DNA from: JAAXGI01 sp963579625
GTDB taxonomy: Bacteria; Gemmatimonadota; Gemmatimonadetes; Longimicrobiales; Gaopeijiaceae
NCBI GenBank assembly: GCA_963579625.1
Contig: CAUZHN010000003.1
Span: 4,949-68,948 of the forward strand
Length of the DNA: 64,000 nt
Direction of reading: 5' to 3'
Shown in pieces: positions 1-8,817 of this stretch; the stretch's first letter is position 1, and each line of letters opens with the position of its first letter. The translations under genes were made by a program, and so were the position numbers. The notes under the pieces are model-generated. The model was not told the DNA's origin, made no database searches, and saw only the letters and a program-made list of their open reading frames with translations.

Positions 1-2
1 CC

Positions 3-1100
3 GGTCTCTACACCTCTCCTCACCTGGTCTCCTTCCGGGAAAGGATTCTCGTCGATGGACGCCCCCTGCCCGATGAGCTTCTCGAAGAATGGTCGCGTGA
101 TCTCCGCCCTCTGCTCGTTCGCGAAGCTCCGTCCTTCTTCGAGGCGGCCACAGCGTTGGCCTTCCTCGCCTTCTCTCGATTCGGAGCTGAGGTAGTGGTG
201 GTTGAAGTAGGCATGGGGGGGCGGCTCGATGCGACGAACGTGGTCAATCCGGTCCTGACTGCGATCACGAATGTCGGAGTTGATCATGCTGGCATCTTAG
301 GAGAGACCCAAGAGGCTATCGCGAGGGAAAAGGCGGGGATCTTGAAGCCTGGCATCCCTGTTTTCACTGCCACGGACGATCCTGCCGCGTTTGCCGTCTT
401 GACCGAAGAGGCTGCGCTGCGAGAAGCGCTGCTGCATAAGGTGCCTCCGCCAGAGGGTCGGGTGCAGCTGGATGGAGTTGTGCTCCGCCTCGTTACTAAA
501 CGCTGGGGTGCGCTTGATCTGGACTCTCCACTCATTGGACGACATCAGCTGCGCAACCTGGCTCTAGCCGTGCACGCCCTCGAGGCCCTTCCTCCCCGAC
601 TGCCGGTCTCAGCACGGGCCGTGAAGCAAGGGGTGAACCGGACCCGGGTTCCTGGCCGATTCCAGGTCGAGCGTGAGAGAGGCCGAACCTGGATCCTGGA
701 TATCGCCCACAACCTCGACGGGGTTCGAGCTCTCGTAAGGACTATTGAGGAGGTGAACCCATCCCGGCCCCTTATAGGAGTGGTCGGGATCCTCGACGAT
801 AAGCCATGGAAGGAAATGCTGAGGGAACTGGACAGTGTTCTTGACGCGGTGATCCTTACAACCGTGAGTTCCGCACCGAAAGCTCGCTCTTGGGAGCCTG
901 AGATAGCAGCCCAGACTTTGTCGCCGGATCGCGTGTCCCTGAGCGCGGGGGTTGGGGCAGCGATGGAGGTGGCTCGCACGAGGACTGGACCGTCTGGAAC
1001 CGTTGTCGTGACCGGCTCCGCGTATACCGTTGGAGAATGCCTGACTTGCCTAGGAAGGATCCCTTTGGAAGCCTTGCCCGTGCCGTTTGACTCCGGGTAG
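3..1100 (+). CDS. folC: Folylpolyglutamate/dihydrofolate synthase, 5' end outside window
   Basis: Adds glutamate to folates (and usually also makes dihydrofolate from dihydropteroate) in the cytoplasm. The frame is open from base 3, and its first residues, GLYTSPHLVSFRERI, are a FolC signature. The gene therefore starts before the window; the TTG at 156 is not its start. 365 residues are visible against about 420-430 usual, so the N-terminal P-loop is missing. Further FolC signatures are VGMGGRLDATNV, TNVGVDHAGILGET with REKAGILKPG after it, and, in the C-terminal Mur-ligase domain, DIAHNLDG (usually D-x-AHNP-x-G). It ends 9 bp before hisS and is probably co-transcribed with it. Identity is secure; whether it has both activities cannot be told from the fragment. 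Confidence 0.93.
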   Translation, partial: GLYTSPHLVSFRERILVDGRPLPDELLEEWSRDLRPLLVREAPSFFEAATALAFLAFSRFGAEVVVVEVGMGGRLDATNVVNPVLTAITNVGVDHAGILGETQEAIAREKAGILKPGIPVFTATDDPAAFAVLTEEAALREALLHKVPPPEGRVQLDGVVLRLVTKRWGALDLDSPLIGRHQLRNLALAVHALEALPPRLPVSARAVKQGVNRTRVPGRFQVERERGRTWILDIAHNLDGVRALVRTIEEVNPSRPLIGVVGILDDKPWKEMLRELDSVLDAVILTTVSSAPKARSWEPEIAAQTLSPDRVSLSAGVGAAMEVARTRTGPSGTVVVTGSAYTVGECLTCLGRIPLEALPVPFDSG

Positions 1101-1109
1101 ATTCGCGCC

Positions 1110-2456
1110 ATGTCAGAGTTTAGGAAGCACGTGAAACTTCCGGGATTTCGAGACTTTCTCCCGGAAGATCTAGCTCTTCGAAACCATATTTTCGATGCCT
1201 GGCGCCGGGTTTCCCGGCGCTACGGCTTTGTGGAGTATGATGGGCCTCCCCTGGAAACACTCGAATTGTACAGAGCCAAGAGCGGAGACGAGATCGTGGG
1301 GCAGCTTTATGAGTTCACCGACAAGGGTGATAGACATGTGGCCCTTCGTCCTGAGATGACTCCGTCGTTGGCCAGGATTATCGGCGGCGGCGGCCGTGCG
1401 ATGGCGAAACCGATTCGCTGGTTTTCGATACCTCAATTGTTTCGATATGAACGACAACAGCGAGGACGACTCCGGGAGCACTTTCAGTGGAATGTGGACC
1501 TGGTTGGGGAAGGTGGGGTCGAAGGTGACGCGGAGGTTCTTGCCGTGGCCATTGACGGCTTGAGGGAACTAGGCCTGGACGCGGCCCACGTTTGTGCTCG
1601 CGTGTCCGACAGGGTGTTGCTGTCGGAAGTACTCCGTTCAGTAGGTGTCCAAGAGGAGCAACTGGAGGCTGCATTCAGGGTTGTCGACAGGATGGAGAAG
1701 AAGCCCCGAGAGCGAGTTCTAGAGTGGCTTCAAAATAAGGATGATGTGGGACTATCTAAAGAACATGCGGAACAAGTGTTGTACGTGTTAGAACGACCCC
1801 ATATTGATTGTATTGAAAGTGCTTTCGGCCATGTAGACGCCGTGGCCGATCGCCTCTCAGATATCCGTCAGTACCTGACGATCCTAGAGGAACTCGGGTT
1901 CTCAGAGTTCGTAGAGTTCGACCTCACGATAGTTCGAGGCCTTGCCTATTACACAGGGATCGTCTTCGAGGTCTTCGACCGGCGCGGGGAGTTGAGAGCG
2001 ATCTGTGGAGGAGGGCGCTACGACCACCTTCTTGAGTATGTTGGGGGTGACCCGCTCCCCGCGGTTGGATTCGGCATGGGAGACGTTGTTCTGGGCGAAA
2101 TCCTTAGAGAGAGCGGTAAGGCTCCTGAGTACCAACGGCAGGTGGATTACTTTATCGTTGTGATTGGAGAAGGCCAGGGAGGACTTGCGAGGCGGATTGC
2201 AAGTGCGCAACGCAAGCGCGGCAGGAGTGTGGTCTATTCCCTAGGCTCCCGGTCGGTCAGGAAGCAGTTCTCCTCTGCGGCATCCGTGGGAGCTAGCTTG
2301 GTTATCGTCCTAGGGCCGGACGAAGTGGAGAGAGGGGTCGCCGTCATCCGTGACATGGCGAGCGGCGGAGAGAGGGAGATTCCACTGGAGCAACTGATGG
2401 TTGCTTCCGAGTTGGAGACCGTGGCCATGGAGATTGATCACAAGAGTACGGATTAG
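1110..2456 (+). CDS. hisS: Histidine--tRNA ligase
   Basis: Class II aminoacyl-tRNA synthetase that charges tRNA-His. It has 448 residues. The catalytic core opens with GFRDFLPEDLALRN. Motif 2 is RPEMTPSLARI, the variant also common in archaeal and eukaryotic-type HisRS. The histidine-specific boxes RGLAYYTGIVFE and CGGGRYDHL follow at about residues 275-320. A C-terminal anticodon-binding alpha/beta domain (about 350-430) is present, which argues against the truncated regulator HisZ. The ATG start lies 9 bp after folC. The reading overlaps nothing essential, and a small membrane-protein gene follows. Confidence 0.93.
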   Translation: MSEFRKHVKLPGFRDFLPEDLALRNHIFDAWRRVSRRYGFVEYDGPPLETLELYRAKSGDEIVGQLYEFTDKGDRHVALRPEMTPSLARIIGGGGRAMAKPIRWFSIPQLFRYERQQRGRLREHFQWNVDLVGEGGVEGDAEVLAVAIDGLRELGLDAAHVCARVSDRVLLSEVLRSVGVQEEQLEAAFRVVDRMEKKPRERVLEWLQNKDDVGLSKEHAEQVLYVLERPHIDCIESAFGHVDAVADRLSDIRQYLTILEELGFSEFVEFDLTIVRGLAYYTGIVFEVFDRRGELRAICGGGRYDHLLEYVGGDPLPAVGFGMGDVVLGEILRESGKAPEYQRQVDYFIVVIGEGQGGLARRIASAQRKRGRSVVYSLGSRSVRKQFSSAASVGASLVIVLGPDEVERGVAVIRDMASGGEREIPLEQLMVASELETVAMEIDHKSTD

Positions 2457-2499
2457 CGCGGTGGGGACAGGGAACGGATTTGAGGGCACCAGGGAAGAG

Positions 2500-2754
2500 A
2501 TGGAGCGGGCAATCCGTCGGCTAAGTGTGCTCGAGTACGTCATCTTTGCGGCAGTCTTCCTCCTCGCTCTGGCAGGAGGTGGAGTGGCTGCATATATCCT
2601 CAGCGTTGGGACAGTCCTGCCTTTCAGGCTCACCTGGGCGCTGATCTCTCTCATCCTCTTGATCATTCCGGGCTTGCTCGTTTTTGGGCGCGATTGCCTT
2701 GAGCGCCGAAATCCTCCGGTTGGGCCTGGTGAAAAACAGATGGACAACGGATAA
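2500..2754 (+). CDS. Small two-helix membrane protein, unknown function
   Basis: Not recognised. The 84-residue frame from ATG 2500 encodes a short basic start followed by two hydrophobic segments. The first is about residues 11-35 (EYVIFAAVFLLALAGGG); the second is about 45-62 (ALISLILLIIPGLLVFG). A charged C-terminal tail follows. GTG 2461 would add 13 residues. The start at 2401 would overlap hisS by 56 bp and is less likely. It sits between hisS and proS with 3 bp to proS, so translational coupling is likely. Predicted inner-membrane protein; no function can be assigned. Confidence 0.6.
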   Translation: MERAIRRLSVLEYVIFAAVFLLALAGGGVAAYILSVGTVLPFRLTWALISLILLIIPGLLVFGRDCLERRNPPVGPGEKQMDNG

Positions 2755-2757
2755 GCA

Positions 2758-4218
2758 ATGTCGAAAGAAAAGGCTCTCACCCCTCGGTCGGAGGACTTTA
2801 GCGCATGGTATAACGAGGTCGTGCAGCGTGCAGAGTTGTCGGATCACTCGCCGGTTCGTGGGAGTATGGTGATTCGCCCTTGGGGCTATGCAATCTGGGA
2901 GAACATGCAGCGAGCGTTGGATCAAATGTTAAAGGAGGCCGGGCACGAGAACGCGTATTTTCCTCTCCTGATCCCAATGAGCTTCATCGAGCGTGAGAAG
3001 GAGCATGTGAAGGGATTCAGGCCTGAGTTGGCTGTAGTTACGCATGCTGGCGGAAAAAAGCTGGAGGAGCCGCTCGTGGTCCGGCCCACCTCGGAGACCA
3101 TCATCTATTCGATGTATGCGAAGTGGGTCCAGTCCTACCGGGACCTCCCTGTATTGATCAACCAGTGGGCGAATGTCATGCGGTGGGAACTCCGGCCTCG
3201 TCCCTTCCTGAGGACCACGGAATTCCTATGGCAGGAGGGCCATACCGCGCACGCCACCGAGGAAGAGGCGCTCGAAGAGGCACTCAAAATACTGGGGATC
3301 TATCGGACGTTCATGGAGAAGTGGATTGCGCTACCCGTCATCACCGGGATCAAGTCCGATGCCGAGAGGTTCGCGGGTGCAGTCCAAACGTACACCTGTG
3401 AGGCCATGATGCAGGATCGCAGGGCCCTGCAGGCAGGCACCTCTCACGACCTGGGACAGAATTTCTCTAAGCAGTTCGACTTCACCTTCCAGAGTGAGGA
3501 GGGAATAGAAGAGTACGCCTGGAATACCTCATGGGGAGTATCTACCCGGCTCATCGGAGGGATGGTGATGGCCCACGGAGACGACAGTGGTATCGTGGTT
3601 CCCCCGTGGATCGCTCCAACCCAGGTTGTGATAGTCCCTATCCATCGAAATGACGAGCAGAGATCAGGGGTGGTAGGAAAGGCGTATGAGATGCGGGATC
3701 GTCTGAAGGCCGTCGGGGTGCGGACCAGAGTGGACGACCGCGATCATCTGAATCCGGGTGCGAAGTTCTACGAATGGGAACGCAAAGGAGTCCCGTTCCG
3801 CATGGAGATCGGTCCTCGCGATCTCGAAAGTGGCCAGGTCGTGATGGTGAAGCGAGTTCGGGCGGAGGAAGAGGAGCGAAAAGAGTTTCTCCCACAGGCT
3901 CAGGCGGAAGACGAGCTTCCTGACCGGTTGGATGCGTTCCAGAGCCAGCTTCTCGATCAAGCCCGAGCCAGAAGAGATGCCCACTCTCACCGGGGGGTCA
4001 ATAGTTGGGATGAGTTGACTGAGATCCTGGATGGTCCTGGGGGATTCGCGTACACCGGGTGGAGCGGTGATCCGGAAGTTGAGATGAGGGTGAAGGCTGA
4101 GACGGGTAGCACGCTCCGGTGCATTCCCGATCCTGATTTCCGTTCTGAGACTCCACCGAAGCGCTGCATCGGTGGAGGAGAGGCCGCGATGGAGGTCGTC
4201 TGGGCAAAGTCGTATTGA
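2758..4218 (+). CDS. proS: Proline--tRNA ligase, archaeal/eukaryotic type
   Basis: Charges tRNA-Pro. The 486-residue protein is the short ProRS form without the bacterial editing insertion. It starts with EDFSAWYNEVVQRAEL and contains VRGSMVIRPWGYAIWE, RPTSETIIYSMYAKW and FLRTTEFLWQEGHTAH, all hallmarks of the class II core of archaeal/eukaryotic-type ProRS. The anticodon-binding domain (about residues 285-385) and the C-terminal ProRS-specific domain (about 400-486) follow. It has no INS editing domain, so any clearance of Ala-tRNA-Pro would need a separate factor, which is not seen here. Its TGA overlaps the TTG start of lysA. Confidence 0.95.
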   Translation: MSKEKALTPRSEDFSAWYNEVVQRAELSDHSPVRGSMVIRPWGYAIWENMQRALDQMLKEAGHENAYFPLLIPMSFIEREKEHVKGFRPELAVVTHAGGKKLEEPLVVRPTSETIIYSMYAKWVQSYRDLPVLINQWANVMRWELRPRPFLRTTEFLWQEGHTAHATEEEALEEALKILGIYRTFMEKWIALPVITGIKSDAERFAGAVQTYTCEAMMQDRRALQAGTSHDLGQNFSKQFDFTFQSEEGIEEYAWNTSWGVSTRLIGGMVMAHGDDSGIVVPPWIAPTQVVIVPIHRNDEQRSGVVGKAYEMRDRLKAVGVRTRVDDRDHLNPGAKFYEWERKGVPFRMEIGPRDLESGQVVMVKRVRAEEEERKEFLPQAQAEDELPDRLDAFQSQLLDQARARRDAHSHRGVNSWDELTEILDGPGGFAYTGWSGDPEVEMRVKAETGSTLRCIPDPDFRSETPPKRCIGGGEAAMEVVWAKSY

Positions 4219-5504
4219 ACTCCGGACTCCAGCAGTTGGGGGGAGTGCTTACCTGCCGAGGCCTCTCGCTTGAGGGAATGGCGGAGAGATTCGGTACACC
4301 GCTCTACGTATACGACCTTCGGGCCATCGAGGATCGAGTTGGCCGCTTCGTTTCGGCGTTCGAGGGTTCCCCTCTTCTTCTCGCTTACTCGGTGAAGGCG
4401 AACGGATCGCTGGCGCTATTGAACCGAGTCGGCGCTCTTGGGGCGGGAGCTGACATCGTTTCCCTTGGCGAGCTGCGTCGGGTGCTGCGGGCGGGTATTC
4501 CCTCAGACCGTGTAGTATTTTCGGGAGTGGGGAAGACCGAAGAAGAGTTGATTGCGGGCCTAAATGCCGGCATCTACGCCTTCCATGTGGAAAGTTCAGA
4601 CGAACTCGAGCTATTGAGCAGGGTGGCAGACAGATTAGAGGTCTCTGCCCCGGTCAGCCTTCGGGTGAACCCGGACGTCGATCCTCCGACCCCGCACGAG
4701 TACACGCGGACAGGTCATGCGGCATCCAAATTCGGGATCCCGATCTTCCAGGCAGAGTCACTGTACCAATCCTGGGCCGATGATCCCCACCTCGATTTTC
4801 TGGGGGTCGGCGTTCATATTGGCTCTCAAATCGTCGAGATTGCTCCGTATGTTCGAGCACTGGATACGGTGCTCGGGATGGTGGATCGGTTGACGAAGGC
4901 TGGGGTTGGGATTGACTACGTCGACCTAGGCGGAGGGTTCGGCATCGGGTACGACGGGGAGGCAGGTCTCGATCTGGAGGGGCTGGCGTCTGAGGTCTCT
5001 CCTCGCCTCCGGGAAAGGGGACTTCGCCTCATTCTCGAGCCCGGTCGGTCCATTGTCGGAGAAGCCGGGATACTCCTGACGCGCGTCCTTTACACGAAAC
5101 GGAATGTCGGGAAGACGTTCGTGATCACGGATGGAGGTATGACGGAGTTGCTGCGACCCTCTTACTACGGAGGATTCCACCGGATTACCCCCGTGCGTCT
5201 GCGAAAGGAAGCACCGACAGTGATGGCTGATATCGTGGGCCCGGTCTGCGAGACAGGAGACTTCCTGGCTCGAGACCGTGAGATCGCACTCCCTGAGCCT
5301 GGGGACGTCTTGATGGTCGAGACCGCTGGTGCATATGGGTTCTCGATGGCCTCTAACTACAACGCCAGACGGCGTCCAGCTGAGGTACTGATCGAGAGTG
5401 GAGAGGCGATCTTGATCCGGCACCGGGAAACGACAGATGACCTGATGCGGGGTGAGGAGATACCGGTTTCGCAGCACGATGCGGATGTTGGGGACCCCGG
5501 CTAG
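4215..5504 (+). CDS. lysA: Diaminopimelate decarboxylase
   Basis: PLP enzyme that converts meso-diaminopimelate to lysine, the last step of lysine synthesis. The PLP lysine is in YSVKANGSLALL (about residue 56). Phosphate-binding and barrel motifs HIGSQI, GGGFGIGY and EPGRSIVG are present. The active-site cysteine segment CETGDFLARDR and the C-terminal AGAYGFSMASNYN complete the fold-III decarboxylase pattern. 429 residues is normal length. The start is TTG 4215, overlapping the proS stop; TTG 4236 and GTG 4245 are alternatives. guaA follows after 6 bp. Confidence 0.95.
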   Translation: MNSGLQQLGGVLTCRGLSLEGMAERFGTPLYVYDLRAIEDRVGRFVSAFEGSPLLLAYSVKANGSLALLNRVGALGAGADIVSLGELRRVLRAGIPSDRVVFSGVGKTEEELIAGLNAGIYAFHVESSDELELLSRVADRLEVSAPVSLRVNPDVDPPTPHEYTRTGHAASKFGIPIFQAESLYQSWADDPHLDFLGVGVHIGSQIVEIAPYVRALDTVLGMVDRLTKAGVGIDYVDLGGGFGIGYDGEAGLDLEGLASEVSPRLRERGLRLILEPGRSIVGEAGILLTRVLYTKRNVGKTFVITDGGMTELLRPSYYGGFHRITPVRLRKEAPTVMADIVGPVCETGDFLARDREIALPEPGDVLMVETAGAYGFSMASNYNARRRPAEVLIESGEAILIRHRETTDDLMRGEEIPVSQHDADVGDPG

Positions 5505-5510
5505 CCAGCT

Positions 5511-7061
5511 ATGACTCAGCTGCATGATCGTGTGTTGATTATTGACTGTGGATCCCAATACACACAGCTCATTGCGCGGCGGATCCGCGAAGAGAATGTG
5601 TTTTGCGAGATCCACCCGCCAACTCGCTCGCTTGCTTGGATTCGCGAATGGGGTCCTCGGGGGATCATCCTCTCGGGTGGGCCCGCGTCCGTGTACGATG
5701 AAGGTGTTCCCTCGATGGACAGCGAACTCCTATCCGAGGGGATTCCGATCCTGGGGATCTGTTACGGGATGCAGCTCATCGCGAAGCTGGAAAGGGGTAA
5801 TGTGCAGGCCGGGCAGAGGGAGTACGGACCAGCCGATCTGACCGTGCTCGATTCCGACGATCTTTTCTGGGGGTTCGAGGGACGTGACACCACCCGGGTC
5901 TGGTGCTCCCACGGCGATCACGTTGACACTCCTCCTCCCGGCTATCGTTCAATCGCCTCGACGACCACCCTCCCAGTAGCTGCGTTCCGGGCTGAGGATC
6001 GCAGCATATTCGGAGTCCAGTTTCACCCTGAGGTGGCTCACACAACCAGGGGTGAGGAGATTATCTCCAATTTCCTCTTCCGAGTGGCGGGCTGTCGCCC
6101 CACGTGGACCCCTGGGACCTTCATCGACGAGTCAGTCGGGAGAATCCGAGAACGTGTGGGAGAGGCCTCCGTCATCTGTGGGCTGTCTGGAGGAGTCGAT
6201 TCCTCCGTGGCTGCCGTGCTCGTACATCGGGCGATCGGCGACCGGCTGACATGTATTTTTGTAGACAATGGCCTGCTCAGAAAAGAGGAACGCGAAGGGG
6301 TGGAGCTGGCTTTTAGGCGGCACATAGGGATTCGGCTGATAGTTGTTGACGCCTCCGACGAGTTCCTCTCCGGCCTTTCAGGGATTACCGAGCCAGAAGA
6401 GAAAAGACGGATTATTGGAAATGCCTTCATCCGTGTCTTCGAACGGACCGCACAGGAGGCGGAAACGGGAGCTCGTTTTCTGGTTCAGGGCACCCTATAT
6501 CCCGACATGATCGAATCTGTTTCGACTGGTGGACCATCGGTAACGATCAAGACACATCACAATGTGGGTGGGTTGCCGGAAGAGATGCCCTTCGAGCTCA
6601 TCGAGCCACTCCGGGAACTCTTCAAAGACGAGGTTCGAAATGTGGGGAGGGAGTTGGGATTACCTGAGGAGTTCGTAGGTCGGCATCCGTTTCCCGGCCC
6701 GGGACTCGCTATCCGGGTGCTGGGAACTGTCTCCGAGGACCGACTGGTTATCTTGAGGGAAGCTGATGCGATTTACCTAGAGGAGATTCGTGAAGCGGGT
6801 CTTTACGACGATATTTGGCAGGCGTTCGCGGTGCTGCTCCCGGTCCGGTCGGTCGGGGTGATGGGTGACTCTCGCACCTATGAGCATGTGATCACGCTGA
6901 GAGCAGTGACCTCTCGCGATGGGATGACGGCCGATTGGTACCAATTCCCCCACGAGATCCTAGGGAGGATTTCGACGCGGATCATCAATGAGGTCCATGG
7001 TGTGAACAGGGTAACGTACGATGTCAGCTCAAAGCCGCCGGCTACGATCGAGTGGGAATGA
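5511..7061 (+). CDS. guaA: GMP synthase (glutamine-hydrolysing)
   Basis: Converts XMP to GMP using glutamine and ATP. The N-terminal class I glutamine amidotransferase has the nucleophile Cys84 in GICYGMQL and the His/Glu pair in FHPEV (about residues 171-175). The ATP pyrophosphatase domain has the P-loop LSGGVDSSVAA (about 225). HHNVGGLPE and the C-terminal dimerisation end VTYDVSSKPPATIEWE are typical. 516 residues is normal. It is the last gene of the folC-guaA run; the next gene is on the opposite strand. Confidence 0.97.
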   Translation: MTQLHDRVLIIDCGSQYTQLIARRIREENVFCEIHPPTRSLAWIREWGPRGIILSGGPASVYDEGVPSMDSELLSEGIPILGICYGMQLIAKLERGNVQAGQREYGPADLTVLDSDDLFWGFEGRDTTRVWCSHGDHVDTPPPGYRSIASTTTLPVAAFRAEDRSIFGVQFHPEVAHTTRGEEIISNFLFRVAGCRPTWTPGTFIDESVGRIRERVGEASVICGLSGGVDSSVAAVLVHRAIGDRLTCIFVDNGLLRKEEREGVELAFRRHIGIRLIVVDASDEFLSGLSGITEPEEKRRIIGNAFIRVFERTAQEAETGARFLVQGTLYPDMIESVSTGGPSVTIKTHHNVGGLPEEMPFELIEPLRELFKDEVRNVGRELGLPEEFVGRHPFPGPGLAIRVLGTVSEDRLVILREADAIYLEEIREAGLYDDIWQAFAVLLPVRSVGVMGDSRTYEHVITLRAVTSRDGMTADWYQFPHEILGRISTRIINEVHGVNRVTYDVSSKPPATIEWE

Positions 7062-7169
7062 AGTCGATCGGGAGTGAACACACTGACATGGGTGGAGTTC
7101 TAGGGCAGGCGGAAGGCCCTCTTGGAGTTTTCGTCGGGGAGCGTGACGTCATCGTAATCGGACTGAACT

Positions 7170-7544
7170 TCAGGGTGCTCTTAGTGCTTGAGCCTCATTG
7201 ACTTTCTGGTCTATTTCCTCCCACAGACTGGCCATGAGAGGTACGTCCATCCCGTGGATTTCGACGAATCTTCTCAGGTCGTTCGCCACCAGATCGTTCT
7301 CCTTGAGGATTCGTTCCTGTTCCCCCTCTGGTAGGTACTCTGAGGAATGTAGGAGGGCGGAATGCCTCAATTGAACCATCACCTTCACGAAGCTTTCAGA
7401 GTTGATGGTTGGATTCGATCCAGCTGAGGGTGTTCCGCCGCTGCATGAGCAAAGCGACAGTACAAGCGCAATCGCCGCCACCGATCGAGGGCTCCGCTTC
7501 CAGCCACTCGGGTTCGTCTGGCTGTTTAGAGTCCGGGTCGTCAC
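7170..7544 (-). CDS. Small predicted lipoprotein, unknown function
   Basis: Not recognised. The 124-residue product has a basic N-terminus, a hydrophobic stretch (VAAIALVLSL, about residues 23-32) and cysteines at about 33-35 (CSC) followed by Ser-Gly-Gly. This resembles a lipoprotein signal, although the lipobox LSLCSC is imperfect. The mature part is helical and charged, with no known motif. It is convergent with guaA and alone on the minus strand. The 117 bp upstream of it lead into the MITE-like element at 7662. Expression and function are unknown. Confidence 0.55.
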   Translation of the reverse strand: MTTRTLNSQTNPSGWKRSPRSVAAIALVLSLCSCSGGTPSAGSNPTINSESFVKVMVQLRHSALLHSSEYLPEGEQERILKENDLVANDLRRFVEIHGMDVPLMASLWEEIDQKVNEAQALRAP

Positions 7545-7661
7545 GGGAGACTTTGTGAGATGAGCATGGAAGGCGAGAGGCCTCTCACGGGTTCAGGGTC
7601 TTGATAACGTAAAATAGCTTGTGGATTCCCTGCGAGCGACAGGTCCCCTACGCGGACACTT

Positions 7662-7977
7662 TAAGAAGGCTGTTGAAAAATTAGAACGGGTCTTGTTACA
7701 AGGGCCATGGTGCCAGATGCAAGGCGGTGCTCCTAGTCGAGCAAAACGAGACCGTCAACCGCTGGAAGGCAACGCATAGACATACGCCACCTAGAGGAAC
7801 GCCAACGCTGGAGATGGCGCCGTACCGCCATAACCCGGAGGGCTCAAGGGGGCAGAGGGCTGATCTGGCGTCAGAACTCCTCTTCGGTACTTTGGCATCG
7901 CAATCATCATTCTTTCTTGTCTGAACCTTTCAAGACCCCTGCTCGATACCCACTGTACTTCTTCAACAGCCTTCTAA
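7662..7977. mobile_element. MITE-like non-autonomous element with 13-bp TIRs and a TAA target repeat
   Basis: A perfect 13-bp terminal inverted repeat, GAAGGCTGTTGAA at 7665-7677 and its reverse complement at 7962-7974, flanks about 284 bp. On both sides the trinucleotide TAA (7662-7664 and 7975-7977) forms a putative 3-bp target duplication. No transposase frame exists inside; the longest plus-strand ORF (65 codons) has no recognisable features. The end sequence GGCTGTTGAA is like that of several insertion-sequence families, but I cannot assign a family. It may be an internally deleted IS or a MITE. It lies 22 bp upstream of a decayed gene. Confidence 0.65.
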
Positions 7978-7999
7978 CTCGAATCAGCACCACGCCTCC

Positions 8000-8310
8000 G
8001 TGCCTAAAAGGCTTCTCCCTTCCACACCGACTGGTTTCTTCGGCCTAAGTGTCCTTATAGCGTGGGTCCTCGGTTGTGCGATTTCCTCCGTCACTGGGGC
8101 GAGGGGATCTCTGTTTATCAGTGAGGGGCAGGAGATTCGGATGGGTCGAGATGCGAACCAGGACATCGTTCAGTCTCCGAGGATCGTGGAGGACACCGAT
8201 TGGCAGGAGTACGTGCAGGAACTCGGGAAAGGATGGCAGGGCAGTCCGAGCCGCCGGATTTGCCCTGGACATTCTAGGTCGCGGACGTTCCCTTCGTGGT
8301 TGTCCGGACC
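8000..8310 (+). pseudogene. Decayed M48-type metalloprotease lipoprotein (N-terminal remnant)
   Basis: From GTG 8000 the frame gives a lipoprotein signal (hydrophobic run ending VLGC) and then SEGQEIRMGRDANQDIV and YVQELGKG. This is the start typical of periplasmic M48 (BepA/LoiP-like) proteases. After about 8244 the expected continuation SEPPDLPWTF appears only in another frame (from 8245). That frame hits a TAG at 8275, then continues as VADVPFVVV. Everything downstream, including the HExxH zinc site, is missing; the opposite-strand epimerase gene ends at 8374. The frameshift, stop and truncation make it a pseudogene. The MITE-like element just upstream may have caused or followed its loss. 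Confidence 0.7.
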
Positions 8311-8373
8311 CCGGATAGACACTGGCTCTTGGAGGAGAATTGGTCTGGAGAAGAAGACTGCTGTGAGTGGATG

Positions 8374-8763
8374 TTACCCCTCGACCAACTCCCAGAGTAC
8401 TCCTCCCGCGCTGTGGGGGTGAACAAAAGTAACCAGGTGGCCCCGGGCGCCGAGTTTTGGCTTGTCGTCGATGAGTTTGAGGCCTTGGTCGCGCAGTGTC
8501 TCAAGTAAGACTCGGATGTCCGGGACTCGATAGGCGAGGTGGTGCAAACCAGGGCTGTGACATGACAGAAACTGGCCGATGGTGCTCTCTGCGTCGAGCG
8601 GCTCGATCAGCTCGATCTGACCGACGAACGCCACATTGGCACCATATTTGGGAAGAGACTCGATCGGGGAACATGGTGCACCCGTGAGGAGCTCGTAATC
8701 GCCAGCAGCGTCGGAAATCGATCCGGTGACGATTCCTATGTGATCCAGCGAGAAGGCAATCAT
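8374..8763 (-). CDS. mce: Methylmalonyl-CoA epimerase, VOC superfamily
   Basis: Predicted to interconvert (S)- and (R)-methylmalonyl-CoA in propionate metabolism. The 129-residue protein has two VOC beta-alpha-beta units. Metal-site residues are in LDHIGIV (His near residue 7), GLHHLAYRV (second unit) and the C-terminal WELVEG glutamate. IELIEPLDAES and the GGVLWELVE end are characteristic of the epimerase rather than generic glyoxalases. I chose ATG 8763. The longer minus-strand frame (to 8937) runs into the promoter and start of the divergent trxA. No mutase genes are in the window, so the pathway partner lies elsewhere. Confidence 0.82.
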   Translation of the reverse strand: MIAFSLDHIGIVTGSISDAAGDYELLTGAPCSPIESLPKYGANVAFVGQIELIEPLDAESTIGQFLSCHSPGLHHLAYRVPDIRVLLETLRDQGLKLIDDKPKLGARGHLVTFVHPHSAGGVLWELVEG

Positions 8764-8817
8764 CGATGAGCAGTAGCGTGGGGAACCGAAACGTAAAAGA
8801 AAAGGGAGATCCGGAGC

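Noticed and set aside
545..1111. Minus-strand 188-codon ORF over folC
   Set aside because: Antisense shadow of a clear FolC frame; Arg/Ser/Thr-rich with no family motifs.
7727..7924. 65-codon plus-strand ORF inside the MITE-like element
   Set aside because: No recognisable motif, no signal and no transposase features; an incidental frame.
8296..8508. 70-codon plus-strand ORF after the decayed M48 gene
   Set aside because: Mostly antisense to the conserved epimerase gene; only its first residues extend the metalloprotease remnant.
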